From Vibrio lentus (GTDB taxonomy: Bacteria > Pseudomonadota > Gammaproteobacteria > Enterobacterales > Vibrionaceae), in assembly GCF_030409755.1 (NCBI RefSeq), contig NZ_JAUFQE010000002.1:1302001-1366000 (forward strand): a DNA stretch of 64,000 nt, given 5' to 3'. The position numbers and the translations under genes are program-made. Shown here in pieces: positions 46,301 to 56,307 of the stretch. Position 1 is the first letter of the stretch; every line of letters begins with the position of its first letter. Below the pieces are notes generated by a model that did no database searches, was not told the DNA's origin, and saw nothing but the letters and a program-made list of their open reading frames with translations.

Positions 46301-49300
46301 TAAAGTTAAATGTCCCAACAACATTGCCAGATGCGTCTAGTGCAACGACATTAATTTCACCATCGGCACTACTGTTAGCGTTGTAGTTACCAAAAACGCT
46401 TCCAAATTCTAAATTAGCAGACAAAATTTCGGCGCCACTATTTCCAAAATCAACAGAAATAAATTCTTTTGATGTAACGTCTAACTCACTTTGACCGCTC
46501 TTACTGGTTGAGACGCCAAAGCCATCTTCTACTCTATAGTCATCGTAATTTAGGTAAACCCCTGGATTACTCACTACGTCATTACCTACTGGGGAATTAC
46601 CAGTATAAGTTCCGGCTGAAATAGAAACTAGGTCGTTGAAGTAACCGATTGATGTACTTCCATTCGAAGTGTCAATTAGTGATGAAAGATCTGACGCACT
46701 AAAACTAAGCTGCTCGGCAATATTTGAATCAACTACATATTCAAAGTTGTCTGAATCGCCATACTCTTGACCGATAACGACTTCTGTCTTAGTTCCGTCG
46801 TCTGCAACTTCATACAAAGTACCAAACACTGGGGCACTCTCTACGATAACGGAAGTCTCAACGCCTACAGCATCATCTTCTTCGTCACTAGTGTGGGGAG
46901 CAAAGTCGATAGAAGTAGCGCAGTCCACGGTTGTTTCAGTGAAGCTCTCTGCCGTCGGAACGTCATCGGTGCCGTTGATGGTGATCGTCACGGTCGTCGT
47001 GGTCACGCCATCCGCGTTCGTCACCGTGATGGTGTCTGTTAGCGTCTCATTCGCTTTCAGCCCTTGGATTGCCGCTTGCTCGTTGTCTGCGGTGTAAGTC
47101 CAGTTGCCATTCGCGTCGACATCAAGCGTGCCGTAGCCACCCGTGCCGGTCAGACCCGTCTCTGCTGTGAACTTGTCTTCGCCCGCGTCGCCGCCTGTGC
47201 CCGCCGCCAAGGTGCCGCTGTCGGTCAGGTTGCCGCTGCCATCAACGCCTGTGTCTTCGGTCACCGAACCGGTATCCGCCGTTAAGGTCGGAACGTCATC
47301 GGTGCCGTTGATGGTGATCGTCACGGTCGTCGTGGTCACGCCATCCGCGTTCGTCACCGTGATGGTGTCTGTTAGCGTCTCATTCGCTTTCAGCCCTTGG
47401 ATTGCCGCTTGCTCGTTGTCTGCGGTGTAAGTCCAGTTGCCATTCGCGTCGACATCAAGCGTGCCGTAGCCACCCGTGCCGGTCAGACCCGTCTCTGCTG
47501 TGAACTTGTCTTCGCCCGCGTCGCCGCCTGTGCCCGCCGCCAAGGTGCCGCTGTCGGTCAGGTTGCCGCTGCCATCAACGCCTGTGTCTTCGGTCACCGA
47601 ACCGGTATCCGCCGTTAAGGTCGGAACGTCATCGGTGCCGTTGATGGTGATCGTCACGGTCGTCGTGGTCACGCCATCCGCGTTCGTCACCGTGATGGTG
47701 TCTGTTAGCGTCTCATTCGCTTTCAGCCCTTGGATTGCCGCTTGCTCGTTGTCTGCGGTGTAAGTCCAGTTGCCATTCGCGTCGACATCAAGCGTGCCGT
47801 AGCCACCCGTGCCGGTCAGACCCGTCTCTGCTGTGAACTTGTCTTCGCCCGCGTCGCCGCCTGTGCCCGCCGCCAAGGTGCCGCTGTCGGTCAGGTTGCC
47901 GCTGCCATCAACGCCTGTGTCTTCGGTCACCGAACCGGTATCCGCCGTTAAGGTCGGAACGTCATCGGTGCCGTTGATGGTGATCGTCACGGTCGTCGTG
48001 GTCACGCCATCCGCGTTCGTCACCGTGATGGTGTCTGTTAGCGTCTCATTCGCTTTCAGCCCTTGGATTGCCGCTTGCTCGTTGTCTGCGGTGTAAGTCC
48101 AGTTGCCATTCGCGTCGACATCAAGCGTGCCGTAGCCACCCGTGCCGGTCAGACCCGTCTCTGCTGTGAACTTGTCTTCGCCCGCGTCGCCGCCTGTGCC
48201 CGCCGCCAAGGTGCCGCTGTCGGTCAGGTTGCCGCTGCCATCAACGCCTGTGTCTTCGGTCACCGAACCGGTATCCGCCGTTAAGGTCGGAACGTCATCG
48301 GTGCCGTTGATGGTGATCGTCACGGTCGTCGTGGTCACGCCATCCGCGTTCGTCACCGTGATGGTGTCTGTTAGCGTCTCATTCGCTTTCAGCCCTTGGA
48401 TTGCCGCTTGCTCGTTGTCTGCGGTGTAAGTCCAGTTGCCATTCGCGTCGACATCAAGCGTGCCGTAGCCACCCGTGCCGGTCAGACCCGTCTCTGCTGT
48501 GAACTTGTCTTCGCCCGCGTCGCCGCCTGTGCCCGCCGCCAAGGTGCCGCTGTCGGTCAGGTTGCCGCTGCCATCAACGCCTGTGTCTTCGGTCACCGAA
48601 CCGGTATCCGCCGTTAAGGTCGGAACGTCATCGGTGCCGTTGATGGTGATCGTCACGGTCGTCGTGGTCACGCCATCCGCGTTCGTCACCGTGATGGTGT
48701 CTGTTAGCGTCTCATTCGCTTTCAGCCCTTGGATTGCCGCTTGCTCGTTGTCTGCGGTGTAAGTCCAGTTGCCATTCGCGTCGACATCAAGCGTGCCGTA
48801 GCCACCCGTGCCGGTCAGACCCGTCTCTGCTGTGAACTTGTCTTCGCCCGCGTCGCCGCCTGTGCCCGCCGCCAAGGTGCCGCTGTCGGTCAGGTTGCCG
48901 CTGCCATCAACGCCTGTGTCTTCGGTCACCGAACCGGTATCCGCCGTTAAGGTCGGAACGTCATTAATAGGAGTAACATCGATATTAACGATTATTGTGT
49001 CTGTGCCACCTTGGCCGTCAGAGACTTCTACGGTAAAGCTGTCATCACCGTTGTAGTTTTCATTGGGTGTATAAGTCCAGTCGCCGTTTTCATCGATAAC
49101 AACAGAGCCGTTCGAAGGATCTGTAGCTTTAACGAAAGACAGAGAATTGCCATCTTCGTCTGAAGCCGACAAGGTTCCGTTTACTGGCGTATCTTCATTT
49201 GTGGTAAAAGAGACAGTGTCACCGATAGGTGAATTGTTGTTATCAACAAAAGTGGGATCGTTGTTAGGTTGCTCAAACGAGCGAAAGGCATCTAGAAGGC

Positions 49301-49715
49301 TTAGGCTCTGAGTGCGGGACATGCCCAGAGCTTCAAAACCCGTTGTTACAAAATCGGTACCGGGGATAGTTTCTTCGCCATCTCGCTCGATGGTTCCGCT
49401 CGCACTCAAACTAGAACCATTCTGACCAGCAGCTGTAGCGAACTCTTCACCTAACTCTGTTGGGTCTTGACCTTCTTCTAATGCAGCAAAAATATTCGCT
49501 ATGTCTTGGTCAAGTTCAACTTCCCCACCTTCTTCTGGTGAAAAACGCTTTACTGATACCTGAGGTTCATTGGATCCGTTCTGAGATTCAAGAACTACAT
49601 CCCCTGTTTGTAGTGGTTGGCCTTCTTCTAAGACTTTAATCGTACCATCTACCGAGATAACAATGCGCTGGCCAAGTGCTAATGCACCACCCAAATTCAA
49701 TGTTGTCATGTCCAT
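43359..49715 (-). CDS. LapA-type RTX biofilm adhesin with retention module and vWA domain
   Basis: From the ATG at 49715 (AGGGG upstream) this is 2118 residues. Residues 1-110 resemble the LapA retention module and contain [21 protein letters not shown] at 94-97 is the type of site cut by LapG. One cadherin/VCBS-like domain follows. Six 111-residue VCBS repeats span about 255-921. A unique region of about 240 residues ([15 protein letters not shown] ... [11 protein letters not shown]) is a possible ligand-binding module. A von Willebrand A domain has its MIDAS in [11 protein letters not shown] near residue 1392. RTX nonapeptides ([10 protein letters not shown] and similar) lie at about 1925-2000, before the type I secretion end. 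It should be held at the cell surface and released when cyclic di-GMP is low. An upstream in-frame ATG (49754) lacks a ribosome-binding site. Confidence 0.9.
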   Translation of the reverse strand: MDMTTLNLGGALALGQRIVISVDGTIKVLEEGQPLQTGDVVLESQNGSNEPQVSVKRFSPEEGGEVELDQDIANIFAALEEGQDPTELGEEFATAAGQNGSSLSASGTIERDGEETIPGTDFVTTGFEALGMSRTQSLSLLDAFRSFEQPNNDPTFVDNNNSPIGDTVSFTTNEDTPVNGTLSASDEDGNSLSFVKATDPSNGSVVIDENGDWTYTPNENYNGDDSFTVEVSDGQGGTDTIIVNIDVTPINDVPTLTADTGSVTEDTGVDGSGNLTDSGTLAAGTGGDAGEDKFTAETGLTGTGGYGTLDVDANGNWTYTADNEQAAIQGLKANETLTDTITVTNADGVTTTTVTITINGTDDVPTLTADTGSVTEDTGVDGSGNLTDSGTLAAGTGGDAGEDKFTAETGLTGTGGYGTLDVDANGNWTYTADNEQAAIQGLKANETLTDTITVTNADGVTTTTVTITINGTDDVPTLTADTGSVTEDTGVDGSGNLTDSGTLAAGTGGDAGEDKFTAETGLTGTGGYGTLDVDANGNWTYTADNEQAAIQGLKANETLTDTITVTNADGVTTTTVTITINGTDDVPTLTADTGSVTEDTGVDGSGNLTDSGTLAAGTGGDAGEDKFTAETGLTGTGGYGTLDVDANGNWTYTADNEQAAIQGLKANETLTDTITVTNADGVTTTTVTITINGTDDVPTLTADTGSVTEDTGVDGSGNLTDSGTLAAGTGGDAGEDKFTAETGLTGTGGYGTLDVDANGNWTYTADNEQAAIQGLKANETLTDTITVTNADGVTTTTVTITINGTDDVPTLTADTGSVTEDTGVDGSGNLTDSGTLAAGTGGDAGEDKFTAETGLTGTGGYGTLDVDANGNWTYTADNEQAAIQGLKANETLTDTITVTNADGVTTTTVTITINGTDDVPTAESFTETTVDCATSIDFAPHTSDEEDDAVGVETSVIVESAPVFGTLYEVADDGTKTEVVIGQEYGDSDNFEYVVDSNIAEQLSFSASDLSSLIDTSNGSTSIGYFNDLVSISAGTYTGNSPVGNDVVSNPGVYLNYDDYRVEDGFGVSTSKSGQSELDVTSKEFISVDFGNSGAEILSANLEFGSVFGNYNANSSADGEINVVALDASGNVVGTFNFNTENTSNSGNEYTLSIDGNGNSIVNVSIPDGNGGFVPFTELRVFTTQDGSANPNRNSNITFKGVDVVDAKVTETIDYKAEDSTDLESASAQVTIVTDSIVKPSPEVTSVSRDVSEDSDSVQTVSGNIEVLYADSIVLEEPSESYTSAGQNITWSSSNGGQTLIGSANGLAVITAIIDDVGNYSVTLNGPVDHLDANVPLDEMSIAIGIVASNEAGTQTGSISLTIDDDVPVAQPIINDLQPSAKAGANVQLILDVSGSMAWDSVTGQSTITNESRLSIMQDAAKQLLAEYQSLGVTQVQIVTFSGSSNAQDGASGTSWMSVTEALELINNLTADGATYYDSAIDAAMDHWTDVGKVDGNPSNITYFLSDGAPNSGGALTDSEKSSWESFVESNDITALAYGMGEAVPISYLEDIAYNGATDSEIGAVVVPDITQLPPIILQSVVDPISGEVVNDGSNGSISGFGADGGHVSEVKYGGTTVSYDGSTVSVSGLEPGVSTAIDGSEISIFIDNSHTLVLDMATGSYQFFAAVVDNDISLDFDYELSDLDGDTSNSSMTFNIQAPVLDANDDVTSTIELVPVLIDVLANDYNPHALTSALILSSVALVNPALGQVSIVDGKVLFVPNDSASAGDIVEISYTATDKNGNSDTATMSVTMTGHSGNIISDGVGINAVYMPQGTVSSNHGDDWQNQPQPSITVNGIKVERGQQNPSLTDAADLIVTGGDNDHVEGGDFDDIIHLGDSGSNAAFDLQDATEFVELDVDDIYQGNNEDGTLESPYVAPSWADVGQGGAGNDVILGESGIDLISGGSGNDYLDGGSENDYIRAGSGNDIVIGGSGDDHLRGEDGNDILIGGLGDDILTGDDGDDLFQWVDQPFQGDVDTITDFALGEDHLDISQLLPTENNMSDLLEHIAIEKVDNGGGDKDLVITISEGANNSGQTQTIVLDNTGNQFDSVNAQGDGSVISSDLSNLVNQLFVNLPDQ
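46954..48951 (-). repeat. six tandem 333-bp repeats inside the adhesin gene
   Basis: Six head-to-tail copies of 333 bases start at 46954, 47287, 47620, 47953, 48286 and 48619. They read as identical in the printed sequence and are bounded by GTCGGAACGTCAT at each junction (also at 48952). Each encodes 111 residues ([14 protein letters not shown] ... [16 protein letters not shown]). The unit is visibly richer in G and C than the flanking adhesin DNA. Identity at third codon positions points to recent duplication or ongoing gene conversion. Confidence 0.95.
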
Positions 49716-50118
49716 ATAAACCCCTAAAAAAGCATTTCTTGTCATTAACGTCAAAATAGTGACATTATATTTATAATATTAGTTAAAATATAACACTTAA
49801 AGTCATATAATTCCTAGTTATGAATCTAGTATTTAACAACTTGAGTGACAAGCTAATGACGGTGATCACATCGCATAACAATCTTAGTGCTCACACCAGT
49901 AATATAAGTTATTGTGTTTGCGGAAAATAATAGATTTAAAAACGTAAGATTGACGTGTCTAAAAACACCATAAAACGCACGCTGATCGGTTAACATTTTG
50001 ACAACCATTTGCGAACGCCAGCTTAGCGAACGTGATTTTTTTGGCGGTTCATCTAAATTTCGTATATAACATCACGAATTCAAGATTTAGATGCGAGCTA
50101 ACTTTAGGGAGATGCACA
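49716..50118. promoter_or_regulatory. 400-base divergent control region between adhesin and TolC-like genes
   Basis: This A+T-rich gap must carry promoters for both directions. For the TolC-like gene, TTGGCG (50041-50046) and TATAAC (50065-50070), 18 bases apart, are a plausible sigma-70 pair. GCGAACG occurs twice close together (about 50010-50030) and could be an operator. No recognised regulator site was found, and no small gene. Confidence 0.45.
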
Positions 50119-51426
50119 TTGAATAGGCTTCAAAAGACAACATTAGGGTTAGCTATAGCACTGAGTTTACCGGCTAAAGCCCAGACCTTAGAGCAAGCCG
50201 TTGCGTTTACTTTAGAAAGTAACCCTGAAATCAAAAGTGCTTATAATGAATACATCAGTAAGCGTTATCTTAATGACGCTTCTGGTGGTGCTTACCGTCC
50301 AAGTATAGACTTAGATGGCGGGATTGGATATGAACATACCGACCTTGCTACCAATCAGGACACAACTGACCTGACACGAAAAGAAGCAACGATTACGCTT
50401 ACCCAACTGATATGGGACGGTGCAAACACCTCTAATGATATCGACCGAACTGCCGCAGACGCTGAATCTGTTCGCTATCAATTGCTATCAAATGCTCAAG
50501 ATATCGCATTAGAGGTGACTAAGGTGTATCTTGACGCCGTAAAAGCCTATGAAGTGCTGTCACTTTCTGAAAACAATCTAGCGACACACAAAGAGATATA
50601 CAGCGATATTCGTAAGCGTGTTGAGTCCGGTATTGGTTCAACAGCAGATATGTCACAAGTAGAAGCTCGTATTGCGAAAGCACACGGCAATTTACTTGCG
50701 GCTCAAAACAATCTTTTTGATACTCACACTCAATTTAAGAGGCTTGTTGGCCAATCTCCGCTTGGACTAACTTTCCCTCGTGCAGACGCGGGCGCTATTC
50801 CTTACACTGTTGACGGTGCATTGGCAAAAGCGTTTAACCAGCACCCAGTAATTAAGATCGCTCAAGCCGATGTTGACTCAGCAAAGTATCAATACAAGCA
50901 ATCTAAGAGTACCAACTACCCGACGGTTTCTTTTGAAGCCGCTCAAACCTGGCGTGATGATGCCGGCGGTACAGAAGGCAGCAGCGATGAGTTTTCCGCT
51001 ATGGTTCGTTTAAGGTACAACCTATACAACGGCGGTGCTGACCAAGATCGTGCTGAAAGTGCCGCTTATCAACTCAACAAAGCCAAAGACCTCCGCGAGA
51101 GTACTTACCGTAATGTTGAAGAAAGCTTACGTTTATCATGGAGTGCGCTTGATTTAACCGTACAACAAAAAGAGTTCCTGTCTGACCACGTAGACTCGGC
51201 ATCAGACACAGTTATCTCGTATGAGAAACAATACCGCATCGGTAAGCGTACCCTTCTCGATTTACTTAACACCGAGAATGAATTATTCGAAGCTCGTAAA
51301 GGCTATTTAGACGCTAAGTATGACGAGCAATACGCAAAATATCGCGTAATGAACGCAACTGGTAACCTACTCATCGGTTTACGAGTTGAGATCCCAGAAG
51401 AATGGAATGAAAAGGTGGAATATTAA
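50119..51426 (+). CDS. TolC-family outer-membrane factor of type I secretion
   Basis: This outer-membrane efflux or secretion channel has about 435 residues. I chose the TTG start at 50119 with AGGGAG seven bases upstream; it gives NRLQKTTLGLAIALSLPAKAQ, a signal peptide, whereas the longer frame from 50032 does not. The two OEP halves are visible, starting TLEQAVAFTLESNPEIKSAY and VDGALAKAFNQHPVIKIAQA, with coiled-coil segments between. It lies divergent to the LapA-type adhesin and is its likely exit channel (LapE/AggA role). It is joined to the OmpA-like gene by a TAATG overlap. Confidence 0.9.
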   Translation: MNRLQKTTLGLAIALSLPAKAQTLEQAVAFTLESNPEIKSAYNEYISKRYLNDASGGAYRPSIDLDGGIGYEHTDLATNQDTTDLTRKEATITLTQLIWDGANTSNDIDRTAADAESVRYQLLSNAQDIALEVTKVYLDAVKAYEVLSLSENNLATHKEIYSDIRKRVESGIGSTADMSQVEARIAKAHGNLLAAQNNLFDTHTQFKRLVGQSPLGLTFPRADAGAIPYTVDGALAKAFNQHPVIKIAQADVDSAKYQYKQSKSTNYPTVSFEAAQTWRDDAGGTEGSSDEFSAMVRLRYNLYNGGADQDRAESAAYQLNKAKDLRESTYRNVEESLRLSWSALDLTVQQKEFLSDHVDSASDTVISYEKQYRIGKRTLLDLLNTENELFEARKGYLDAKYDEQYAKYRVMNATGNLLIGLRVEIPEEWNEKVEY

Positions 51427-52043
51427 TGAAGCTTACCAACACAGTATTATCGCTTTGCTTCATGGTTGTATCTGCCAATGCTTTAGCTGAAAACAACGAG
51501 GACGAATTTGAATATCGCGCTCTTCCGCCTGTTACTCAAATTTACGACCTTCAAGATGATGACAATGACGGTGTAATCAACGCGCGAGATCTGTGTATCG
51601 ATACTCAGATTGGTGCAGAAATCGATAACGACGGTTGTGGTTCATATTTCGAGTCATCAGAGAAAAAAGAGCTTCACATACTCTTTGCTAATAACTCTAC
51701 AGAAATTAATCCAGTCTTTCTTGGCCAGATACGCCAGATGGCTGCGTTTTTGAAGCGTTACGAGGGTACATCGATTGAGTTACAAGGTTATGCTAGCAAA
51801 GTAGGTAACGCGGCACACAACCTAAAGCTTTCGAAAGAACGAGCATCGCATGTAAGACGTGCACTCATCAGCAACGGTATTCAGCCATCTAGAGTCAACA
51901 TCGTCGGTCATGGTGATTCTGAATTCAGCAGCGATGACACCCAAATCAATCACGCGTTACATCGAAAAGTTGTCGCTTCTGTTGCTGGCTTTAAAGGCAA
52001 TATCAAAGAAGAATGGCATATCTTCACCAAAATCAAAAAGTAG
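51426..52043 (+). CDS. OmpA-family protein with thrombospondin type 3 motif
   Basis: This 205-residue secreted protein has a signal peptide MKLTNTVLSLCFMVVSANALA. A calcium-binding TSP3-like stretch follows (DLQDDDNDGVINARDLC ... DNDGCG, about 38-70). The C-terminus is an OmpA peptidoglycan-binding domain (IELQGYASKVGNAAHNLKLSKERA, VNIVGHGDSE). Its start codon overlaps the stop of the TolC-like gene, so the two are coupled. OmpA-like partners next to T1SS outer-membrane factors are common in Vibrio adhesin loci. It probably anchors the apparatus to the cell wall, which is inference. Confidence 0.88.
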   Translation: MKLTNTVLSLCFMVVSANALAENNEDEFEYRALPPVTQIYDLQDDDNDGVINARDLCIDTQIGAEIDNDGCGSYFESSEKKELHILFANNSTEINPVFLGQIRQMAAFLKRYEGTSIELQGYASKVGNAAHNLKLSKERASHVRRALISNGIQPSRVNIVGHGDSEFSSDDTQINHALHRKVVASVAGFKGNIKEEWHIFTKIKK

Positions 52044-52062
52044 CTTCTACCTCACTCCACCC

Positions 52063-52098
52063 ATACTGAAACGTTATCTTAAGCTAACGTTTCAGTAT
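52063..52098 (+). terminator. long hairpin ending the TolC/OmpA operon
   Basis: ATACTGAAACGTTA, loop TCTTAAGC, TAACGTTTCAGTAT: a perfect 14-bp stem followed by TCTTATAATT. Confidence 0.75.
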
Positions 52099-52179
52099 TC
52101 TTATAATTCCTTGAATAGCATATACCTAAGCCGTCTATAATGTTAATCTTGCGTCGTTATCAACATAGAGAATTAATCC

Positions 52180-52530
52180 ATGAGCAAACTAACTGCTGAT
52201 ATTCAAGCAAATCTAGAACTTTTCGTTTCTGAAACACAAGAAACTAAACTGGTGTGGGGCCTTCGCAATGATGAAGGTTGGCTAGCATGTGATTCAAGTG
52301 AATTCGAAAACAGCGAAGTGATGCCGTTCTGGTCTTCAAAAGAAGATGCTCAAACTCATAACGTTGAAGAATGGGCTGATTTCGAAGTACTAGAAATTCC
52401 ACTAGATATCTTTGTAGAAGATTGGTTACTGACTCTTGCTGAAGACGGCGTTCTTGTTGGTACTAACTGGAATGCAACATTAGAAGGCAAAGAACTTGAG
52501 CCTTCTGATCTGGCGAAACTATACATCTAG
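52180..52530 (+). CDS. DUF2750 family protein
   Basis: This small acidic cytoplasmic protein of 116 residues has the DUF2750 pattern: a start like ANLELFVSETQETKLVWGL, then EGWLACDSSE, VMPFWSSKEDAQ and the C-terminal FVEDWLLTLAEDGVLVGTNW. The function of the family is unknown. It is monocistronic between two hairpin-rich intergenic regions. No membrane segment or catalytic motif is visible. Confidence 0.82.
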   Translation: MSKLTADIQANLELFVSETQETKLVWGLRNDEGWLACDSSEFENSEVMPFWSSKEDAQTHNVEEWADFEVLEIPLDIFVEDWLLTLAEDGVLVGTNWNATLEGKELEPSDLAKLYI

Positions 52531-52537
52531 TTTCCAG

Positions 52538-52613
52538 TATCGGCCGTGTAAACGCGCATGGCCGATATCTCTCTAATTTATGCTATCTGTCTGAGAGATA
52601 TCATAAATTAGAG
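52538..52613 (+). other. interleaved inverted repeats upstream of the GGDEF gene
   Basis: Three helices overlap here. TATCGGCC (52538-52545) pairs with GGCCGATA (52560-52567). GATATCTCTC (52564-52573) pairs with GAGAGATATC (52593-52602). CTCTAATTTATG (52571-52582) pairs with CATAAATTAGAG (52602-52613). All are perfect. The last two cross in the order X-Y-X'-Y', so they are either alternatives or a pseudoknot. The block ends about 100 bases before the GGDEF gene and may also end DUF2750 transcription. Confidence 0.6.
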
Positions 52614-52710
52614 ACTTCACCCGCATAACTTCATACCAAAACCATTCAAAATTTGAAGCAAGATCAAACTAAACATAGAATGCCGTTCTTTATCTGAATA
52701 ATAGTCTGTT

Positions 52711-54738
52711 GTGATTCGTTCCGTTTTAGTTACCTCCCTGATTTTCATTAGCTTTTTTACTGCTAGCCAAGAATCACCATCAGATCGATATTCCTCAAAA
52801 AATACTTCTATTCTCGGGGCTATTGCAACCCCCAACGCTGACTGGAATGCCCTCTATCTTTCTACATTAGAACGCTCACCTTCTCGCGCATTGAATATGT
52901 TGCAAACCCGCTATACAAGCTTGAGTTCTTTTGGAGACAAACTCTATATATCATCTCTCTTGTATCACTACATGAGCCACAGAGATCAGCCCTTCTATGG
53001 TATTGCCTCAATAAACGACGAGTACCAATCCATAGAAGAGTCTTTTATTTCAGCGCTAGTGATGGATGGACAAGGCCGATATCAAGAAGCTCAGCAAGGC
53101 TTTTTAACACTATTGACCAAAATGCAATCACGTAACGATTTGACGGGACGTGCGTTGTTAAAATATCAACTTTGTCGCTCTCTTAACGAGCAGGCCAAAT
53201 ATCATCAAGCTAACTACTACTGTTCTGCGCTTCAAGCTGACTTAAATGGCATTGCTGATCCAGTCTTACCAAAGTTTGCAACTTATCGAGTGATTGCCAA
53301 CAATCAACATTTTCGTAGTGACTATCAAGCGGCTCTAAGTACTTATCTGTCACTGATCAATGTCTTTCCACAAGGTCACGATATCTCCGGGATCTACAAC
53401 GATGTCGGCAATTTACTCAAAGAACTCAAACAATACAAAAAATCAGAACAATACTTGGAAGAAGCTCTGGTACTAAGGGACGATGCCTCTGATTTAATGA
53501 AAGCTCAAGTACACCATAGCCTTGCTGATTTATATTTAACTCAATCCAACAATGAACGAGCGATTGAACACTTCCTAAAGGCTAAGGTATTGCTAAGTAC
53601 GTCTTCTCATAGCTACGGAATCGCACTGACAAATTTAGGCTTAGGCAAAGCCTATACACAAACACGACAATATGATTTAGCGAGAGATTACTTAATCGAA
53701 TCTCTGTCGGCTTCCAATGAAATGAACAATGATGTCATTCGTATCAACGCCTATTTGGCAATCAGCGATATGTTTGAGGAGCGTAAGTTAACAACAGAAG
53801 CACTCAATTATGCTCAACAAGCGTTAGAGTTAGCAGAACTTGTCACGAGGCATAAATACATCGCTCAAGCACTTCTTCAACTTTCAACAATCCATCAGAA
53901 ACTCGAAGACTACAAGCAAGCTTTCTATTTCTATCAACGATACTCATCCATTCAGATGGAAGCACGAGACATCGACAACCGACTTGCTTTTGAGGCGCTT
54001 GATCTTACGCACGCTAAATACGAACAAGAATTAGAAAACTCTTTTTTAACGAATCAAACTAGACTCGATCGTCTTCATATCGAGAAAATGGAACACCAGC
54101 GATTGATGTACAACATCATTGTCGTACTTTTAATATGCGCAGCGAGCTTTACTGTGTTTACCAACCGGAGTATTCGCGCGAGAGCGGCTATTGATAGGAT
54201 GACTAAGGCTTATAGTCGAACCGAAATAATACGAAGAATCAAACGAGTGAAACGTTGTAAAGGCACGAACAGGCAACACGTTCTGGTTTTGCTTGACCTA
54301 GATAAGTTCAAGAAGATAAATGACGAACATGGCCACCCTACTGGTGATCGAGCACTCGTCCATATTAGTCAACAAATAAGAAAGCACTTGATGAGTGATG
54401 AATTGTTTGGCCGCTTAGGCGGTGAAGAGTTTCTTATCATGCTGACCGATACTAAACCTTCAGAAGTCCGGGAGCGTGTTGAAGAGTTGCACTACGCGAT
54501 ATCAAGCACTGTCTTCTTATCAGAAAGCAAAAAGCCACTTAATGTAACCGCGAGTTTTGCTTATCTAGCAACCTCAAACGCATTAAGTGACTTTGATGAC
54601 TTGTACTCGGTTCTTGACCAAGCACTTTATCAAGCGAAGAGTAATGGCCGAAATTGCATCATCGATGCTTATAACGACCCAATAGACTTACCTGATGTTA
54701 TTTATTCTCAGCTTGTTTACGAACCAACTCAGCCATAA
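52711..54738 (+). CDS. membrane diguanylate cyclase with periplasmic TPR domain
   Basis: This 675-residue protein begins at GTG with a signal-peptide-like [22 protein letters not shown]-like helical repeats follow at about 80-430 ([28 protein letters not shown] and neighbours). A membrane helix lies at about 465-485 ([17 protein letters not shown]). The cytoplasmic GGDEF domain has [19 protein letters not shown] and [11 protein letters not shown] near residue 570. The active motif GGEEF is intact, so it should make cyclic di-GMP. The RxxD product-inhibition site is not present at its usual place. Its 3' end overlaps queC by 41 bases tail to tail. Its cyclic di-GMP could bear on the nearby adhesin; that is inference. 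Confidence 0.9.
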   Translation: MIRSVLVTSLIFISFFTASQESPSDRYSSKNTSILGAIATPNADWNALYLSTLERSPSRALNMLQTRYTSLSSFGDKLYISSLLYHYMSHRDQPFYGIASINDEYQSIEESFISALVMDGQGRYQEAQQGFLTLLTKMQSRNDLTGRALLKYQLCRSLNEQAKYHQANYYCSALQADLNGIADPVLPKFATYRVIANNQHFRSDYQAALSTYLSLINVFPQGHDISGIYNDVGNLLKELKQYKKSEQYLEEALVLRDDASDLMKAQVHHSLADLYLTQSNNERAIEHFLKAKVLLSTSSHSYGIALTNLGLGKAYTQTRQYDLARDYLIESLSASNEMNNDVIRINAYLAISDMFEERKLTTEALNYAQQALELAELVTRHKYIAQALLQLSTIHQKLEDYKQAFYFYQRYSSIQMEARDIDNRLAFEALDLTHAKYEQELENSFLTNQTRLDRLHIEKMEHQRLMYNIIVVLLICAASFTVFTNRSIRARAAIDRMTKAYSRTEIIRRIKRVKRCKGTNRQHVLVLLDLDKFKKINDEHGHPTGDRALVHISQQIRKHLMSDELFGRLGGEEFLIMLTDTKPSEVRERVEELHYAISSTVFLSESKKPLNVTASFAYLATSNALSDFDDLYSVLDQALYQAKSNGRNCIIDAYNDPIDLPDVIYSQLVYEPTQP

Positions 54739-55393
54739 TGCCTTCGCGATCACCTAGGTAATCGTTAAGGCCAACTTTTCTTAGTTCACATGCAGGACAA
54801 TCACCACAACCGTCGCCGATGATGCCGTTGTAGCAAGTCAGAGTTTTATTGCGAACAAGCTCAAGTGCTGAATATTGGTCAGCCATCGCCCATGTTTCAG
54901 CTTTGTTCAGCCACATCAATGGTGTTTTGATATCGAGCTTCTTGTCCATGCCTTGTACAAGCGCAGAATTCATCGCTTTTACAAAATCATTGCGGCAATC
55001 AGGATAGCCCGAGAAATCGGTTTCACACACACCAGTAATCACAGTTTCAGCACCGATTTGGTACGCGTAAATACCGGCCAGTGTTAAGAAAAGAATATTA
55101 CGACCAGGAACGAACGAGTTTGGCAATCCATTCTCTTGTAGCTCGTGTGATACAGGAATATCGTCACGCGTTAGAGAGCTAATCGCTAGCTCATTCAACA
55201 GGGTCACATCCATCACTTTGTGTGCTTTCACACCAAGCTCTTTTGACAATGACTCTGCCACTTCAATCTCTAGCTTATGGCGCTGACCATAATCAAACGT
55301 AATCGCATGAACTTCATCATACTCTTTTAGAGCTTGAACAAGACACGTTGTTGAGTCTTGACCACCACTGAATACTACAACTGCTTTTTTCAT
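54698..55393 (-). CDS. queC: 7-cyano-7-deazaguanine synthase QueC
   Basis: QueC converts 7-carboxy-7-deazaguanine to preQ0 in queuosine synthesis, using ATP and ammonia. The 231 residues show the PP-loop [24 protein letters not shown] and the C-terminal zinc site C...[10 protein letters not shown]. It lies 60 bases after queE, on the same strand, which suggests a queE-queC operon. Its 3' end overlaps the convergent GGDEF gene by 41 bases. Confidence 0.97.
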   Translation of the reverse strand: MKKAVVVFSGGQDSTTCLVQALKEYDEVHAITFDYGQRHKLEIEVAESLSKELGVKAHKVMDVTLLNELAISSLTRDDIPVSHELQENGLPNSFVPGRNILFLTLAGIYAYQIGAETVITGVCETDFSGYPDCRNDFVKAMNSALVQGMDKKLDIKTPLMWLNKAETWAMADQYSALELVRNKTLTCYNGIIGDGCGDCPACELRKVGLNDYLGDREGIMAELVRKQAENK

Positions 55394-55453
55394 CTTAAAT
55401 CCTTACGAGAATCTTTTACTAGCGACTTATCTAGGCCAGTAAACAAATACGAT

Positions 55454-56122
55454 CTATGCGATGCTCAAATATTTGTGGGTTTGAATAGATAAACGCCAGT
55501 TACGTTCAATACAAGTGTCGATACACAGCTGTGTTGCACGTTCTTTTTGGCTAATAGGTTGAAGTGCAATGACTGTCTTTTCTGGAACGTCGGCTCTAGC
55601 AATAAGAGCATCTAGTTGCTCGATATCTTTACCTGTGCCAACAGGGTGCTTGATTTCATTCGCACGAACGAGTGCGCTGTCAAGGATGTCCAACTTGGCT
55701 TTCATTGCGACTTTCGGTGACACCGTAACCCAAGTGTCCGGTGTGGCTTTTACTTCTGATGTTCCGCTGGTCTCAATCTGACAGCGACAACCGTGTTGCT
55801 CAAATGCTTCAGTAAGAGGGACAAGATCATAAATGCACGGCTCGCCACCTGTGATCACAATGTGCTTAGCTGTGTAACCTTGTTTGATGTATTCATTCAC
55901 GATTCCTTGAGCATCAATTGCTGACCAAGTTGGTGAATCCTCTGTCTTAACCATAATATCGCCAAGGCTAGTTTCATCTTCAGGTAATGCTTCCCACGTC
56001 TGTTTGGTGTCACACCAAGAGCAGCCTACTGGGCAAATTTGTAGACGAACAAAAACAGCAGGAACGCCGGTAAATACGCCCTCGCCCTGGATGGTTTCAA
56101 ACATTTCATTAATCTTGTACAA
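55454..56122 (-). CDS. queE: 7-carboxy-7-deazaguanine synthase QueE
   Basis: This radical-SAM enzyme contracts the ring of carboxy-tetrahydropterin to 7-carboxy-7-deazaguanine. The 222 residues begin MYKINEMFETIQGEGVFTG. The iron-sulfur motif is CPVGCSWCDT (Cx3Cx2C), and the GGEPCIYD loop binds SAM. It is followed by queC. I examined the leader for a preQ1 riboswitch and saw none. Confidence 0.96.
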   Translation of the reverse strand: MYKINEMFETIQGEGVFTGVPAVFVRLQICPVGCSWCDTKQTWEALPEDETSLGDIMVKTEDSPTWSAIDAQGIVNEYIKQGYTAKHIVITGGEPCIYDLVPLTEAFEQHGCRCQIETSGTSEVKATPDTWVTVSPKVAMKAKLDILDSALVRANEIKHPVGTGKDIEQLDALIARADVPEKTVIALQPISQKERATQLCIDTCIERNWRLSIQTHKYLSIA

Positions 56123-56307
56123 CTTACCCTCAGCTCAATCATTTGATGAAATTAATCAACCGCAGACCTTAAAGCACTTACCCCTTTTGGTCAAACAAAT
56201 GAGTACTGATAAATGAGTTGATCAAAGCCCTAGCCTGAGCTTTCAAGTTCCCTTATCCTTTCGCCCATTAGATTTTGTTAGCTTTTAATTTTTTGGTAAG
56301 GAAAAAC

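Noticed and set aside
46954..48951. Possible CRISPR-like array
   Set aside because: The repeats are long, contiguous and coding, with no spacers.
46891..49056. A regular series of plus-strand open reading frames (73 and 95 residues, repeating every 333 bases)
   Set aside because: They are antisense shadows of the tandem repeats in the adhesin gene. The minus strand has coherent VCBS protein, a ribosome-binding site and RTX end.
52531..52710. GEMM-type cyclic di-GMP riboswitch before the GGDEF gene
   Set aside because: I could not find the conserved GEMM core or its tetraloop and receptor. The helices present have a different arrangement.
56123..56307. preQ1 riboswitch upstream of queE
   Set aside because: No preQ1 aptamer pattern was seen in the leader on the minus strand.
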